Shown piece after piece: positions 16,890 to 26,056 of a stretch of 64,000 bases of DNA; position 1 is the first letter of the stretch; each line of letters starts with the position of its first letter. The DNA is taken from the NCBI RefSeq assembly GCF_026004115.1, contig NZ_BPIM01000001.1:1628501-1692500 (forward strand), read 5' to 3'. The notes beneath the pieces were generated by a model, which was not told where the DNA came from, made no database searches, and saw nothing but the letters and a program-made list of their open reading frames with translations. A program made the translations under genes and the position numbers. The stretch is from Meiothermus sp. Its GTDB lineage: Bacteria > Deinococcota > Deinococci > Deinococcales > Thermaceae.

Positions 16890-19607
16890 TTGTCGTTGTA
16901 TCAGACTCTTAGTAGATCGCTCGAGCCCATGCTTGGGGAGCGCACCCGGATGGTGTTGGAAGAGGGGGTGCGTCGGCTGGGCATCAGCCCGGACAAGCTC
17001 GATGCGTCCCAGGCCGAAGTCATTCTCAAACGCCTGGTCTACCGCGAGCTTCAGACCAAAATGAGCCCCAACGCAGCCCGCAGCCGCATCGAAGAGATGC
17101 TCAAGGAACTGGGTATTGGCGGAGTGAACGGCACTAAAGCGGGCACGGACAAGCTATCGGCCCATGCCAAAGGCGTACTGACCGACCTCGAGGCCGGCCT
17201 CAAGCGCTTCAGTCTGTACCTGGACTGGCCCGAGGTAGGACGCTTGCGCGGTCTGATTAATGTGATCAAACAAGACCCCGAGGCCTCGGCGGTGCGGGCC
17301 TTGCTGCGTGAAGGGCAGGAGGTGTTGGCAACACTCGAGGAAAAGCTCCAGTCGGCCCTGCTGCGCCAGACCCGTGACATCGCCGACCTCGAGATGGCCT
17401 TACAGCGGGTGCAGAGCGTGGGAGGCCCCAAGGTACGCCGTCTGGAAAACCTGATTCGCCAGATTCAGGAGGCCCACGCCCAGGAAACCCTGGCCTCCGC
17501 CGAAGTTGAACGGGCCCGGGCCCTGGCTGCAGATATGCGCAAGCTGGTCGAATCGTCGGTGGTACAAAACCCCACCAGCGAGACAGCCATTACCCTGGAC
17601 ACCATCGAAGATATTCCGGCCGTGGATCGACCCACCGAGCCCCAGGTGGTGCTCAAGGACCCCACCATCGAGGCACCCGCCCTGGTGGAGGGAGCGCCGG
17701 ATGGCTTCGACGATGAAGCCCTGGTGCTCGACCTCGACTTCGACGCCCTGACCGTCGAGCAGCAGTCACGCATCCGCGAGATTGACGTGGCCGAGGATAC
17801 CCGGCACCTGGAGGCTTTCAAGGAGCGCTACGCAGCGGTGCTGGGCATCCCCAAAATTGCCGGCGAACTGGCCACCCTGCAAGCTGAATTACAGGCCGGC
17901 AACCCCCTGGGAGAGCGCCTGGCGGCTTTTGGCGAACTACTCAAGGCCACCCATGCAGAGGCCCTGGCCGAAGCGCGGGTGCGCTACGAATGGCTGGCCG
18001 ACCGGCTGGGCCGCCTCGAGCTGCCCCCCGAAAAAACCGTTCCGGTGCAAGCCCGGCTGGCGGTGGTGCTGGAAACCTTGCACGCCGGTGGGATACCGCA
18101 GGAACTACCGGAGCTGGAGCGGGCCATGGCCGGCCTCGAGGCCGAAGAAAAAGCCAGCCGCGAGGTTCGCGAGCGCCAGGCCCGTCTCGAGCATGCCCTG
18201 GCCGCCCTGCGCACCGAGGCCGAACACGCCCTCTCGCCCTTCCGGGGGCACCCGAGGGTGGAGTCCTTCATGACGGCCCTGGCTGGTTTGGATATCTCCG
18301 AGTCCTCGCTCCAGACCTTGCGCCAGGAACTCTCCGAACTGCTGTCCCAACTGGCCCGCGAGCGCGAAGAGGAAAGCCTCAAGCGCATGGGACTAAGGGC
18401 TACCGTGCAGGCCCTGCCCACCCTCGAGATCCTCGATCTGGATAAGCGGCGCCTCATCCAGCAGATTGATCAGGGTGCCGGGAGCCTGGGCGAACTCGAG
18501 CGGGCCGTGGGGCAACTGGTGGACAAAGCCAGGGGGCTGGTGGCGAGCAAGCTGGATGCTCTTGAGGTGCGCATTCGCAACCTCGAGCAGACCCTCAAGG
18601 AGTCCCTGATCGAGCTCAAGCAGCCCTTGCAGGCCACCCGCGAGGCCCTCGCCCAGGGCCGCATCGCCGACCCCACCCCCCTGGAGCGGGCCCTGGGTGA
18701 GCTGATTGCCGCCCGCCGGGCCGCGATGGCCGAGGAGCTCTCGCGCTACGAGATGGCGGCCCGCAGCATGAAGGGTCTGGGGGGTGAAGAACTCGAGGAC
18801 AAGGTGGCCCAGGCCCGGGCCTACCTCCAGGCCGGCGAACTGCCCGATCTGAGCGAAATTCACGCTTTGCTGGGCCGCCTGCGCCGCGCCCAGGAAACCC
18901 TGCGGGCCGAGTTAGGAGGGCGCATAGATGCGCTTTTGGAGGCCTACAACACCCACAAAAGCGTGGGCGGCGAAACTGCCCTTCGCCTCAAGCCGTTGTG
19001 CGATTTCTTACACTCGGCTGCTGAGCGGCTGCCCCGCCTGGGGGTGAGCGGCCTGCTCGAGGTGCGCCGGGCCCTGGAAGAGGCCGAACGCCTAGTGGCC
19101 CAACTCGCACAGGAACACGCAGCAGCCCAAAGCGTACTTCAGGAGCTCAAAGGAGCCGACCTCGAGTCCTTGCTGGATGTGTTCGAGTCCCCCACCCCAC
19201 TGAGCACCCCGCCAAAGCCCGAACCCCCCAAACCTGCTCCAACCGAAGCCACCCCATCACCCCAACCACAGGCTTCTGTTTCTGTCCCATCTACCCAGGC
19301 CGAAGCGCTGGCCCAGTTTCAGATCCGGGGTGTGGAGGCCATCGCCCTCATCGAGGCGGGCCAGGTGGTGGCCGGAAGCCTGCCTTTTGCTTCCAGCAGC
19401 GCCCAGATGGTCTTCGACGATCTCTTAAACCTGGCCAACGAGCTGGCTGGGCAGTCTGCTCAGCTCTCGGTCATTTCTCTGCCCCAGTGGGTGCTGGTGC
19501 TGGTGCCCTTGAAGCAAAAAGGGCTGGTGATCCTGGCCGAAAAAGCCCTGCTCTCACGTTTGCTGGCCCTCATCGAGCGCCAGCGCGACGCACTCGAAGC
19601 GCTATAA
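16890..19607 (+). CDS. Large coiled-coil protein of unknown function with roadblock-like C-terminus
   Basis: Not recognised as a whole. The first 80 residues are helical and compact (LGERTRMVLEEGVRRLG). Residues about 80-770 are heptad-rich Glu/Arg/Leu/Ala coiled coil, then a Pro-rich linker (about 775-810). The last 95 residues (GVEAIALIEAGQVVAG and following) resemble a roadblock/LC7 fold as in MglB. Length is 905 residues from TTG 16890, which is chosen because GGAGG lies seven bases before it. The in-frame ATG at 16866 coincides with a TATCCT box. No signal peptide or membrane helix, so cytoplasmic. A scaffold or cytoskeletal role is only a guess. Confidence 0.75.
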   Translation: MSLYQTLSRSLEPMLGERTRMVLEEGVRRLGISPDKLDASQAEVILKRLVYRELQTKMSPNAARSRIEEMLKELGIGGVNGTKAGTDKLSAHAKGVLTDLEAGLKRFSLYLDWPEVGRLRGLINVIKQDPEASAVRALLREGQEVLATLEEKLQSALLRQTRDIADLEMALQRVQSVGGPKVRRLENLIRQIQEAHAQETLASAEVERARALAADMRKLVESSVVQNPTSETAITLDTIEDIPAVDRPTEPQVVLKDPTIEAPALVEGAPDGFDDEALVLDLDFDALTVEQQSRIREIDVAEDTRHLEAFKERYAAVLGIPKIAGELATLQAELQAGNPLGERLAAFGELLKATHAEALAEARVRYEWLADRLGRLELPPEKTVPVQARLAVVLETLHAGGIPQELPELERAMAGLEAEEKASREVRERQARLEHALAALRTEAEHALSPFRGHPRVESFMTALAGLDISESSLQTLRQELSELLSQLAREREEESLKRMGLRATVQALPTLEILDLDKRRLIQQIDQGAGSLGELERAVGQLVDKARGLVASKLDALEVRIRNLEQTLKESLIELKQPLQATREALAQGRIADPTPLERALGELIAARRAAMAEELSRYEMAARSMKGLGGEELEDKVAQARAYLQAGELPDLSEIHALLGRLRRAQETLRAELGGRIDALLEAYNTHKSVGGETALRLKPLCDFLHSAAERLPRLGVSGLLEVRRALEEAERLVAQLAQEHAAAQSVLQELKGADLESLLDVFESPTPLSTPPKPEPPKPAPTEATPSPQPQASVSVPSTQAEALAQFQIRGVEAIALIEAGQVVAGSLPFASSSAQMVFDDLLNLANELAGQSAQLSVISLPQWVLVLVPLKQKGLVILAEKALLSRLLALIERQRDALEAL

Positions 19608-19629
19608 GAGAACATTTGCAAAGACCGCT

Positions 19630-21510
19630 TTATTCGCCGCTGCCGTGCACGTACTGAAGCTCGTACAGCTTGGCGTAGTAGCCGCCTTTTCGCAGCAGTT
19701 CGTCGTGGCTTCCTTCTTCCAGCAGCTTGCCCTTGCGGAAGACCAGAATCCGGTTCACATGGCGAATGGTCGAGAGGCGGTGGGCGATCACAATCGAGGT
19801 GCGCCCCTCCATCACCCGGTAGAGCGCTGCCTGAATCTTCTGCTCGGTCTCGGAGTCTACGTTGGCGGTGGCCTCGTCCAGAATCAGCAGAATATCGGGG
19901 TTGTGCAGGATGGCCCGAGCCAACGCCAGCAGTTGCTTTTGTCCGGTGGAAAGCCCACCCCCCCGCTCGTGCAGCACGGTCTGGTAGCCCTGGGGCAGTC
20001 GCACGATGAACTCATCGGCCCCAACAAAAGCGCACACCTCCTTAATACGCTCGAGTGTAATACGGTCGTCTCCCAACCTCAGGTTGGACTCAATCGTACC
20101 GCTAAACAAGAAAGGGTCTTGCAGCACAATACCAATCGCGCGGCGCAGGTCGCGTTGGGCATACTCGCGCACATCTACCCCGTCAATCTTCACGGCTCCC
20201 TGCTGCACATCGTAGAAGCGAGCAATCAGGCTAATCACGCTGGTCTTGCCCGCGCCGGTAGCCCCCACCAGGGCAATCTTCTCGCCAGGCCGCACCTGGA
20301 AGCTTACCCCCCGCAGCACCCAGTCCCAGTCGTCTTCGGGCGGAGGGTTAGAACCCCCTGTGCCCTCCGCTTTGGTCTCTTTATCTACCGTTCCGTCCGG
20401 TTTGGCCTCTCCGCGCTTGCCGTAGGCGAACCATACGTTTTCGAAGTCAATCTGGCCTCTAAAGCGCTCGACCTGCCTGGCGCTGGGCTTATCGGACACT
20501 TCTTCTTCGGTATCCAGGAGTCCAAAAATGCGTTCTGCTGAAGCCATGGCGGCCTGGAAGATGTTGAACTTGTCGGAGAGGTCTTGCAGGGGTTGGAAGA
20601 GCTGGCGCACGTAATCGGTGAATGCCACCAGCAGACCAAGGGTTATGGCCTGCTGCACCACCTGTCCGCCCCCGTACCACAGCACCAGGGCCACGGTGAT
20701 TTCCCCCATAAAGCCCACCAGCGGAAAAAACAGAGCGAACCACTTGATGATGTCCACCCACGCCCTGCGGAGGTCGCTCGAGAGCAGGTTGAACTGGGAC
20801 TCGTTTTTCGGTTCCCGCACAAAAAGCTGGGTGGTCTGAACCCCGGCCAGGTTTTCCTGCAGGGAGGCATTCACCTTGGCCAGCCGGAGCCGCATGGCCC
20901 GGTAAGCCTCGCGCATGCCGTTGCGGATCCAGGTGGTCACGGCCAGGAAAATGGGCATGATGGCAAAAGCCACCAGCGCCAGCCGCCAGTCCAGCACCAG
21001 CATGAAGGTCATCAGGCCCACAATCAGAGCGAAGTCGGCAATGAGCCCCACCAACCCGCCGGTAATGAACTGGTTGATAGCGTCCACATCGGAGGTAATG
21101 CGGGTCATCAGGCGGCCCACCGGGTTGCGGTCGTAGTAGCCCAGGTGCAGCCGCTGGAGCTTGGCGAAGATTTCCGAGCGCAGGTCGTAGAGGATGTGCT
21201 GCCCTACCCAGCTAATCAGGTAGGTCTGGGCATAGTTGGCGATGAAGTCCACCACCCGCACCGCCAGAAATAGCGAGCAAATAAGGAGCAGGGTTTCGTA
21301 GCGCTGGGCCAGGGGCAGTACCTCGCGCGGCACGATGGCGTTGTCTATGGCGTATTTGAGAAACAGCGGGGTAGAGGCTGCCGTAAGGGTGCTCACTACC
21401 AAGGCCAGCAAGGCCAGTCCCACTTGTTTCCAGTAGGGCCGCACGTAGACCAGAATGCGCCGGGCCAGTTTGGCGTCAAAACTCTTCTTGAAGGCTTCTT
21501 CTTCGTGCAT
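19630..21510 (-). CDS. ABC exporter half-transporter with consensus Walker B
   Basis: Type IV ABC exporter subunit, 626 residues: six membrane helices (about 30-320), then the nucleotide-binding domain. Walker A is GATGAGKTS and Walker B is LLILDEAT with the catalytic Glu. The signature is LSTGQ rather than LSGGQ, and the switch His is IVIAHRLST. A roughly 30-residue acidic, Pro-rich insertion follows FAYGKRGE just after the A-loop. It pairs with the upstream half-transporter at 21592, whose Walker B is degenerate, as in the Thermus exporter TmrAB. Confidence 0.88.
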   Translation of the reverse strand: MHEEEAFKKSFDAKLARRILVYVRPYWKQVGLALLALVVSTLTAASTPLFLKYAIDNAIVPREVLPLAQRYETLLLICSLFLAVRVVDFIANYAQTYLISWVGQHILYDLRSEIFAKLQRLHLGYYDRNPVGRLMTRITSDVDAINQFITGGLVGLIADFALIVGLMTFMLVLDWRLALVAFAIMPIFLAVTTWIRNGMREAYRAMRLRLAKVNASLQENLAGVQTTQLFVREPKNESQFNLLSSDLRRAWVDIIKWFALFFPLVGFMGEITVALVLWYGGGQVVQQAITLGLLVAFTDYVRQLFQPLQDLSDKFNIFQAAMASAERIFGLLDTEEEVSDKPSARQVERFRGQIDFENVWFAYGKRGEAKPDGTVDKETKAEGTGGSNPPPEDDWDWVLRGVSFQVRPGEKIALVGATGAGKTSVISLIARFYDVQQGAVKIDGVDVREYAQRDLRRAIGIVLQDPFLFSGTIESNLRLGDDRITLERIKEVCAFVGADEFIVRLPQGYQTVLHERGGGLSTGQKQLLALARAILHNPDILLILDEATANVDSETEQKIQAALYRVMEGRTSIVIAHRLSTIRHVNRILVFRKGKLLEEGSHDELLRKGGYYAKLYELQYVHGSGE

Positions 21511-21591
21511 AAGGCTCCGCGGCTGATGGCTAGTGGTTTATGGCGGGTGGCTTTATATCGCCTATGAGCTATCCGCTCTAGACTATGGGCG

Positions 21592-23397
21592 CTAATCCAC
21601 CTCCGCTTGCAGACGCTGAATGCGGTCGAGTTCGGCATAGATGCCCCCGGTGGTCAGCAGCATTTCATGGGTGCCCTCTTCAGCGATTTTGCCGTGATCC
21701 AGGACCACAATCCAGTCGGCGTACTGCAAGGTCGAGGTGCGGTGACCGATCAGGAGGGTGGTCTGCTGTCCCAGCATACTCTTGAGGCCGGATAGAATCC
21801 GCGACTCGGTTTCGGTATCCACCGCACTCATGGCATCGTCCAGAATCAGGATGGGTGGTCTGAGCGCCAGGGCCCGGGCCAGGGCCACCCGCTGACGCTG
21901 CCCGCCCGAAAGGGTCACGCCGCGCTCGCCCAGCGAGGTGTTGTAGCCTTTGGGAAAACCCACAATGTCCTCGTGCACCCCGGCCAGCTTGGCGGCCCAC
22001 TCGGCCCGCTGTAGGTCTACCTCCGGCAGCCCAAAGCAGATGTTCTCCAACAGGGTGTCGGAGAAGAGAAAGGGCTCCTGTGGCACCATCCCGATAGCCC
22101 GCCGCAAGGTAGCGAGGGGCAATTGTTTTACGTCATAGCCCCCTACCAGCACCCGGCCCTCGGTGGGATCCAGGAGGCGGGGAATCAGGCTCACCAAAAG
22201 GGTCTTGCCGCTGCCGGTGCGTCCGGTAATGCCCAGGGTGGTGCCCTCCGGGATGGTCAGGGTGATGCCATCCAGCACCTTGCGACCGCCGAGCTCGAGG
22301 CTCACCTCCTCGAACTTGACCTCCCCCCGCAAAAAGCCATCAGCCACCCCCTTTGCCCCGTTCGGGAGAAGGGAATTCGATGGGTCGGCAATTCGGGCCG
22401 GCTCGTGCCAGAACTCCTCGAGCCGCTTGTAGCTCGTCGAGCCCCGCTGGAAGATGGTCAGCGTCCAGCCGAGCCCTACAATCGGCCAGCCCAGCATCAT
22501 CAGGTAGGCGTTGAACTGCACAAACTGCCCCGCGGTCATCTCGCCCCGGATGACCATCCCACCGCCCATCCAAAGCACAATCAGAGCAGCAAAGCCCATC
22601 AGGAGGCCCATTAAGGCCCGTACCGGGCCGTCCACGCGCGTCAGGGCCAGGCTTTTGGCGATGTAGTCCTTGTTGAGGGCCTGGAACGACTTTAGCTCGC
22701 GCTCTTCCAGGGCAAAGCCCTTGACCACCCGGATGCCGGAAAAGTTCTCCTGGGCGCGGGTAGAGATTTTATCGAAGGACTCCTGACTCTCGCGGTAGCG
22801 CTGGTCAATCAGGCGTAGAACGTAGTACATGATGACAAAAATGACGGGGAAGATCAGAGAAAGCGCCAGGGCCAGCGGGACACTGACCAGATACATGGAG
22901 GCTATGGCAAACACCACAAACATCAGCAGGCGGCTGCCCATGTTGATGCCGCCCCCCAGCATCTCGCGCACTGCGCCTAGGTCGGTGGTGAACTTGTTCA
23001 TCAGATCGCCAATGCGGTTCTGGCTATAAAAATAGCTGTCCAGCGCTAGGGCTTTCTTGAACAAGCCCATGCGCAGGTCGTGTTCAATGTAGCGGCTGGC
23101 CACCACCAGAAGCTGCCGGTTGGCCCAGGAGAAAAAGGCCGAGGCCACGGCAGCACCAAAAATGGCCCAGACCCAGACCAGGTAAGCCTCTCCAGCGCGG
23201 ATGGCGTCAATGGCATGGCGCAGGAAATAAGGCGATAGGGAAGCCATGCCCACCGAGGCGATACCGGCCAGCATGCCCCAGAGGTACTGAGGGCCATAGC
23301 GCCGCAGGTAGGGCATCAATGCTTTGAGGGGGCCAAATACTGACTGGTCAGTTCTGGGGGATGGTTCGTCTTGCCGGGGCGACTGCATTTGTACCAC
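21592..23397 (-). CDS. ABC exporter half-transporter with degenerate Walker B
   Basis: Partner of the downstream exporter subunit, 601 residues, six membrane helices then an ATPase domain. Walker A is GRTGSGKTL and the signature is canonical LSGGQ. Walker B ends ILILDDAMS, with Asp where the catalytic Glu is expected. The switch is LLIGHRTST. So the heterodimer has one active site (this LSGGQ with the partner's Glu) and one degenerate site. Start GTG 23397 lies six bases after GGGAGGAAT-type Shine-Dalgarno. Substrate is probably a lipid, peptide or drug. Confidence 0.88.
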   Translation of the reverse strand: MVQMQSPRQDEPSPRTDQSVFGPLKALMPYLRRYGPQYLWGMLAGIASVGMASLSPYFLRHAIDAIRAGEAYLVWVWAIFGAAVASAFFSWANRQLLVVASRYIEHDLRMGLFKKALALDSYFYSQNRIGDLMNKFTTDLGAVREMLGGGINMGSRLLMFVVFAIASMYLVSVPLALALSLIFPVIFVIMYYVLRLIDQRYRESQESFDKISTRAQENFSGIRVVKGFALEERELKSFQALNKDYIAKSLALTRVDGPVRALMGLLMGFAALIVLWMGGGMVIRGEMTAGQFVQFNAYLMMLGWPIVGLGWTLTIFQRGSTSYKRLEEFWHEPARIADPSNSLLPNGAKGVADGFLRGEVKFEEVSLELGGRKVLDGITLTIPEGTTLGITGRTGSGKTLLVSLIPRLLDPTEGRVLVGGYDVKQLPLATLRRAIGMVPQEPFLFSDTLLENICFGLPEVDLQRAEWAAKLAGVHEDIVGFPKGYNTSLGERGVTLSGGQRQRVALARALALRPPILILDDAMSAVDTETESRILSGLKSMLGQQTTLLIGHRTSTLQYADWIVVLDHGKIAEEGTHEMLLTTGGIYAELDRIQRLQAEVD

Positions 23398-23476
23398 TCT
23401 ATTCCTCCCAATGGTTTTGGAGCGTGAGCTTTTTCTTATTTGAGCAGCCTGGGGGTTGCTGGGTCAACATCGCCCC

Positions 23477-23532
23477 CGAGAAGGGGCACACGAGAAGGGG
23501 CACACGAGAAGGGGCACACGAGAAGGGGCACA
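23477..23532 (+). repeat. Four tandem copies of a 14-bp repeat
   Basis: CGAGAAGGGGCACA repeated at 23477, 23491, 23505 and 23519 without change, between two genes on the opposite strand. It is a candidate variable-number locus. Confidence 0.93.
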
Positions 23533-23546
23533 GAAGTATAAGTCTA

Positions 23547-24386
23547 TCAGGCGTGGAGATCTTTAGCTAGTTCGGCGACGACCCGTTCCCAAGGAGCCTC
23601 CAGACCCACCATCCGCCAGGGCTTGGGAGGGGGGGCTTTTTTGAGCAGCTTGCGAAGCGGGGTGGGCAGGGGTAGGTATTCGGCATCGTGCACGTAGAGC
23701 AGCCCCTCCACCTTGCCCAGCCTCGAGAGGTAACGGTGCATACCGGCGGCCTCGAGGTCGGTGGGCAGCTCCAGGTCGAGTTCCAGGTGAGCCCCTTCCT
23801 GGCGGAGTTCGGCCGGGGCTTTATCGGCCAGGAACAGACTCAGCCCGTGTGCGGCCAGCCCAGCCTTCAGGGGGGTCAGCCAATGCGTGTCACAGAGCAG
23901 CATGGGCTGGGCAATTAACCCAATCGGATGGGTTCCGGGCTGTTTGGGCGGTGAATAAGAGGCGTTGAGCAGGTGCTTGGTGCGCTCCAGGGCCCGCCTT
24001 GCCAGCATGGGGTTCTGGGTCAGGTTCTGTCCGATTTCCGCCGCCAGACCGGCCACCTCCGGTGAAAGCTCGGCGGGAACCACCAGCACCAGGGGCAGCC
24101 CGGGTACAAGCTGCTCGAGGGTCGCATCCAGGCCCACCAACCAGGGAGAGGAGCTGCCCTTCTGGGCCTCCTGGCCTAGCTGGGTATCGGGCAGTAATAA
24201 GAAGTCCACCCCCTGGCTCTTTAGACTAAAGATTTGGCTCAGCAAGCGCCGAATCGGTAGTGGAAAGGGAAGGTTTATGGCCTCCTCCTCAGGTCGAACA
24301 ATCTCTACCTCGAGCGCTCGCAAGTATGCTTCCCAAAAAGATAGGTAGCGCTTAGAAAGCCAGCTGTTCAAAACACCCACACGCAC
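23547..24386 (-). CDS. Conserved hypothetical protein, possibly DUF2229-like
   Basis: Protein of 279 residues. The N-terminus (VGVLNSWLSKRYLSFWEAYL) resembles the opening of DUF2229 proteins, which accompany activators of 2-hydroxyacyl-CoA dehydratases, but the similarity is weak and the cysteines expected for an iron-sulphur protein are few. No signal peptide. Start GTG 24386 follows TAGGAT by six bases, so it is probably leaderless. Function unknown. Confidence 0.7.
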   Translation of the reverse strand: MRVGVLNSWLSKRYLSFWEAYLRALEVEIVRPEEEAINLPFPLPIRRLLSQIFSLKSQGVDFLLLPDTQLGQEAQKGSSSPWLVGLDATLEQLVPGLPLVLVVPAELSPEVAGLAAEIGQNLTQNPMLARRALERTKHLLNASYSPPKQPGTHPIGLIAQPMLLCDTHWLTPLKAGLAAHGLSLFLADKAPAELRQEGAHLELDLELPTDLEAAGMHRYLSRLGKVEGLLYVHDAEYLPLPTPLRKLLKKAPPPKPWRMVGLEAPWERVVAELAKDLHA

Positions 24387-24392
24387 CGGACT

Positions 24393-24398
24393 ATCCTA
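24393..24398 (-). promoter_or_regulatory. -10 box of a probably leaderless gene
   Basis: TAGGAT on the minus strand, six bases before the GTG start at 24386. Confidence 0.45.
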
Positions 24399-24434
24399 TC
24401 GCACATCGGGGTGGATGTTGTTTGGGGGTTCTCG

Positions 24435-24635
24435 CTACTCCAGACCCAGCGCTACTTCTTTCGGGGTGCCGGGTGGCTCGAGCGGGGGATCATCCCCGAT
24501 TTGCGAAAGAAACTGGGTCAGGGCCTCGAGGCTCTCGAACTGGTGAAGTTGCCCGTTGGTCTCGTCTTTGAGTACCGCCCATAGACCGGACGGGTCTTGC
24601 CAGAGTTGCAATAAATAGGTTCGGGTCTTCGGCAT
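24435..24635 (-). CDS. Small conserved hypothetical protein
   Basis: 66 residues, with an aromatic N-terminal half (TYLLQLWQDPSGLWAVLKD) and an acidic, Pro-rich tail. A good ribosome site (GAGGGAG) lies just before the ATG at 24635, and the composition fits a real gene. Function unknown. It lies between the M20 peptidase and the hypothetical gene at 23547. Confidence 0.65.
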   Translation of the reverse strand: MPKTRTYLLQLWQDPSGLWAVLKDETNGQLHQFESLEALTQFLSQIGDDPPLEPPGTPKEVALGLE

Positions 24636-24684
24636 AACTCCCTCTTATGCACCTGAGGGTAGCAAAGCCGTCGTTACAAGACCG

Positions 24685-25719
24685 TTATGTTTTGAAGAGC
24701 TGCCGTACAAAGCTGCGGAGGGCCAGAACGCCCTGGCGCAGCGACTCGGGTTCGACCCATTCTTCGGGGGTGTGGGCGCCGCCCCCACGATACACGCTCA
24801 GGGTGATGGCGGGGATACCCGCCTCCACGCCCGCCGAGGCGTCGGTAGAACCGGCGGTGAACTGGGCCTCGAGGCCTACTTCCATAAAAGCCTTGCGGGC
24901 TGCTTCCAGCATGGCCGGGGTGGCCGTACTGCCGGCCGGGCGCTCACCCAGCACCTCAAACTCCAGCCGAACATTGAACCTTCGGGCAGCTTCCATCAAA
25001 ATTTCTTGTACCTGAGAGACTTTCTGATCCAGTACTGGGGCTTCCAGGGCCCGCAGATCAAGCTCGAAGCCCACCTCCTGCGGAATGGCATTGATGGCCT
25101 CGCCACCCCACAACTTGCCCACATTCAAGCTGGTATTGCTGGGGCGCTCGAGGGCGTACATCTGGGCCAGTGCCTGTCCCAGCGCCGGCACCGGCGAGGG
25201 GGCCTCGCGGTCGCCCCAGGCATGGCCCCCCGGCCCCAAAAAACGGGCCCGCATCCGGTGTGAACCTGCCGAACGGCTCACAATGCCAGGTAGATACCCA
25301 TCCACCCCGATCATCTGCTGGGGTTGCAGATGCTTGACCAGATGCCGGGCCCCGCGCAGATTACCCAACCCTTCCTCGCCCACACTAAAAGCCACCGTAC
25401 AGCCCAGGGCCACCAGTTCACCGGCCAGGGCCATCAAGACCGCCACCCCCGACGAGTTGTCACCCACCGCCGGGCCATACCAGCGGTTTTTCTCCCGCCG
25501 CAGAACTGTAGGGGTCAGCACGGTGTCAATATGAGCGACCAACAAGATGGAGCCCTGACCGGCCCACACATTGCCTAGCTCATCGGTCTGGGGCTGTAGC
25601 CCCTGGGCGCGGAGTTGGCGGGCAACCCAGGCTCCGCGGGCGGGATCGCCGCCAATCTCGGCAATTTCCCCCAGCAGCAGTACAGGGTCGAGGGTGGTTT
25701 GGGTGGCAGGATCGCTCAT
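24685..25719 (-). CDS. M20 family metallopeptidase
   Basis: Zinc-dependent aminopeptidase or amidohydrolase of the M20 family, 344 residues. Metal and catalytic motifs are visible: VAHIDTV (His, catalytic Asp), VGDNSSGV (bridging Asp), GEEGLGN (base Glu and metal Glu), GPGGHAWGD in the lid domain, and the C-terminal GGAHTPEE (metal His). The lid domain spans about 165-265. It differs clearly from the LysW-dependent lysine hydrolase of Thermus. A peptidase or deacylase role is likely; the substrate is not readable. Confidence 0.88.
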   Translation of the reverse strand: MSDPATQTTLDPVLLLGEIAEIGGDPARGAWVARQLRAQGLQPQTDELGNVWAGQGSILLVAHIDTVLTPTVLRREKNRWYGPAVGDNSSGVAVLMALAGELVALGCTVAFSVGEEGLGNLRGARHLVKHLQPQQMIGVDGYLPGIVSRSAGSHRMRARFLGPGGHAWGDREAPSPVPALGQALAQMYALERPSNTSLNVGKLWGGEAINAIPQEVGFELDLRALEAPVLDQKVSQVQEILMEAARRFNVRLEFEVLGERPAGSTATPAMLEAARKAFMEVGLEAQFTAGSTDASAGVEAGIPAITLSVYRGGGAHTPEEWVEPESLRQGVLALRSFVRQLFKT

Positions 25720-26056
25720 CGGGTTTTGATGATACAGGCTTTGTACGTGCTGTGCAGCGGGGGTGTAATCCTAAGTACGACAACGTTAGGAATTTGCTCT
25801 ACCCGAAAAGGGGAGCCCATAAGCCGCGCCGCTTTAAACACCGGCCACTTCTTTCGCCGAGACCGTCACCGCAAAAATCTAATGTGGGCGCACTTAGACC
25901 CATCATCGCCAGGATGCAGGGTTGTTGCAGGTCTCATGTCTCGGGTCGTTTGTTTAGATGCGGGTGTCCTATGTGGCGTTGAGCCTTCGACTTTCAACAG
26001 CCGCAAACGATGGCACAAAAGCACCCACGCAGGATTCCTGATTACTCCTCCTGCGC
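25720..26056. other. Intergenic region without a recognised gene
   Basis: About 340 bases. A loose inverted repeat TCCTAA/TTAGGA lies near 25770-25795, possibly regulatory for the M20 gene. Frames crossing this region show no conserved protein features. Confidence 0.4.

Noticed and set aside
24685..25719. lysK, the LysW-lysine hydrolase, given the LysA-like gene nearby
   Set aside because: Motifs and lengths fit a general M20 peptidase and not the LysK pattern; no lysW or lysZ nearby.
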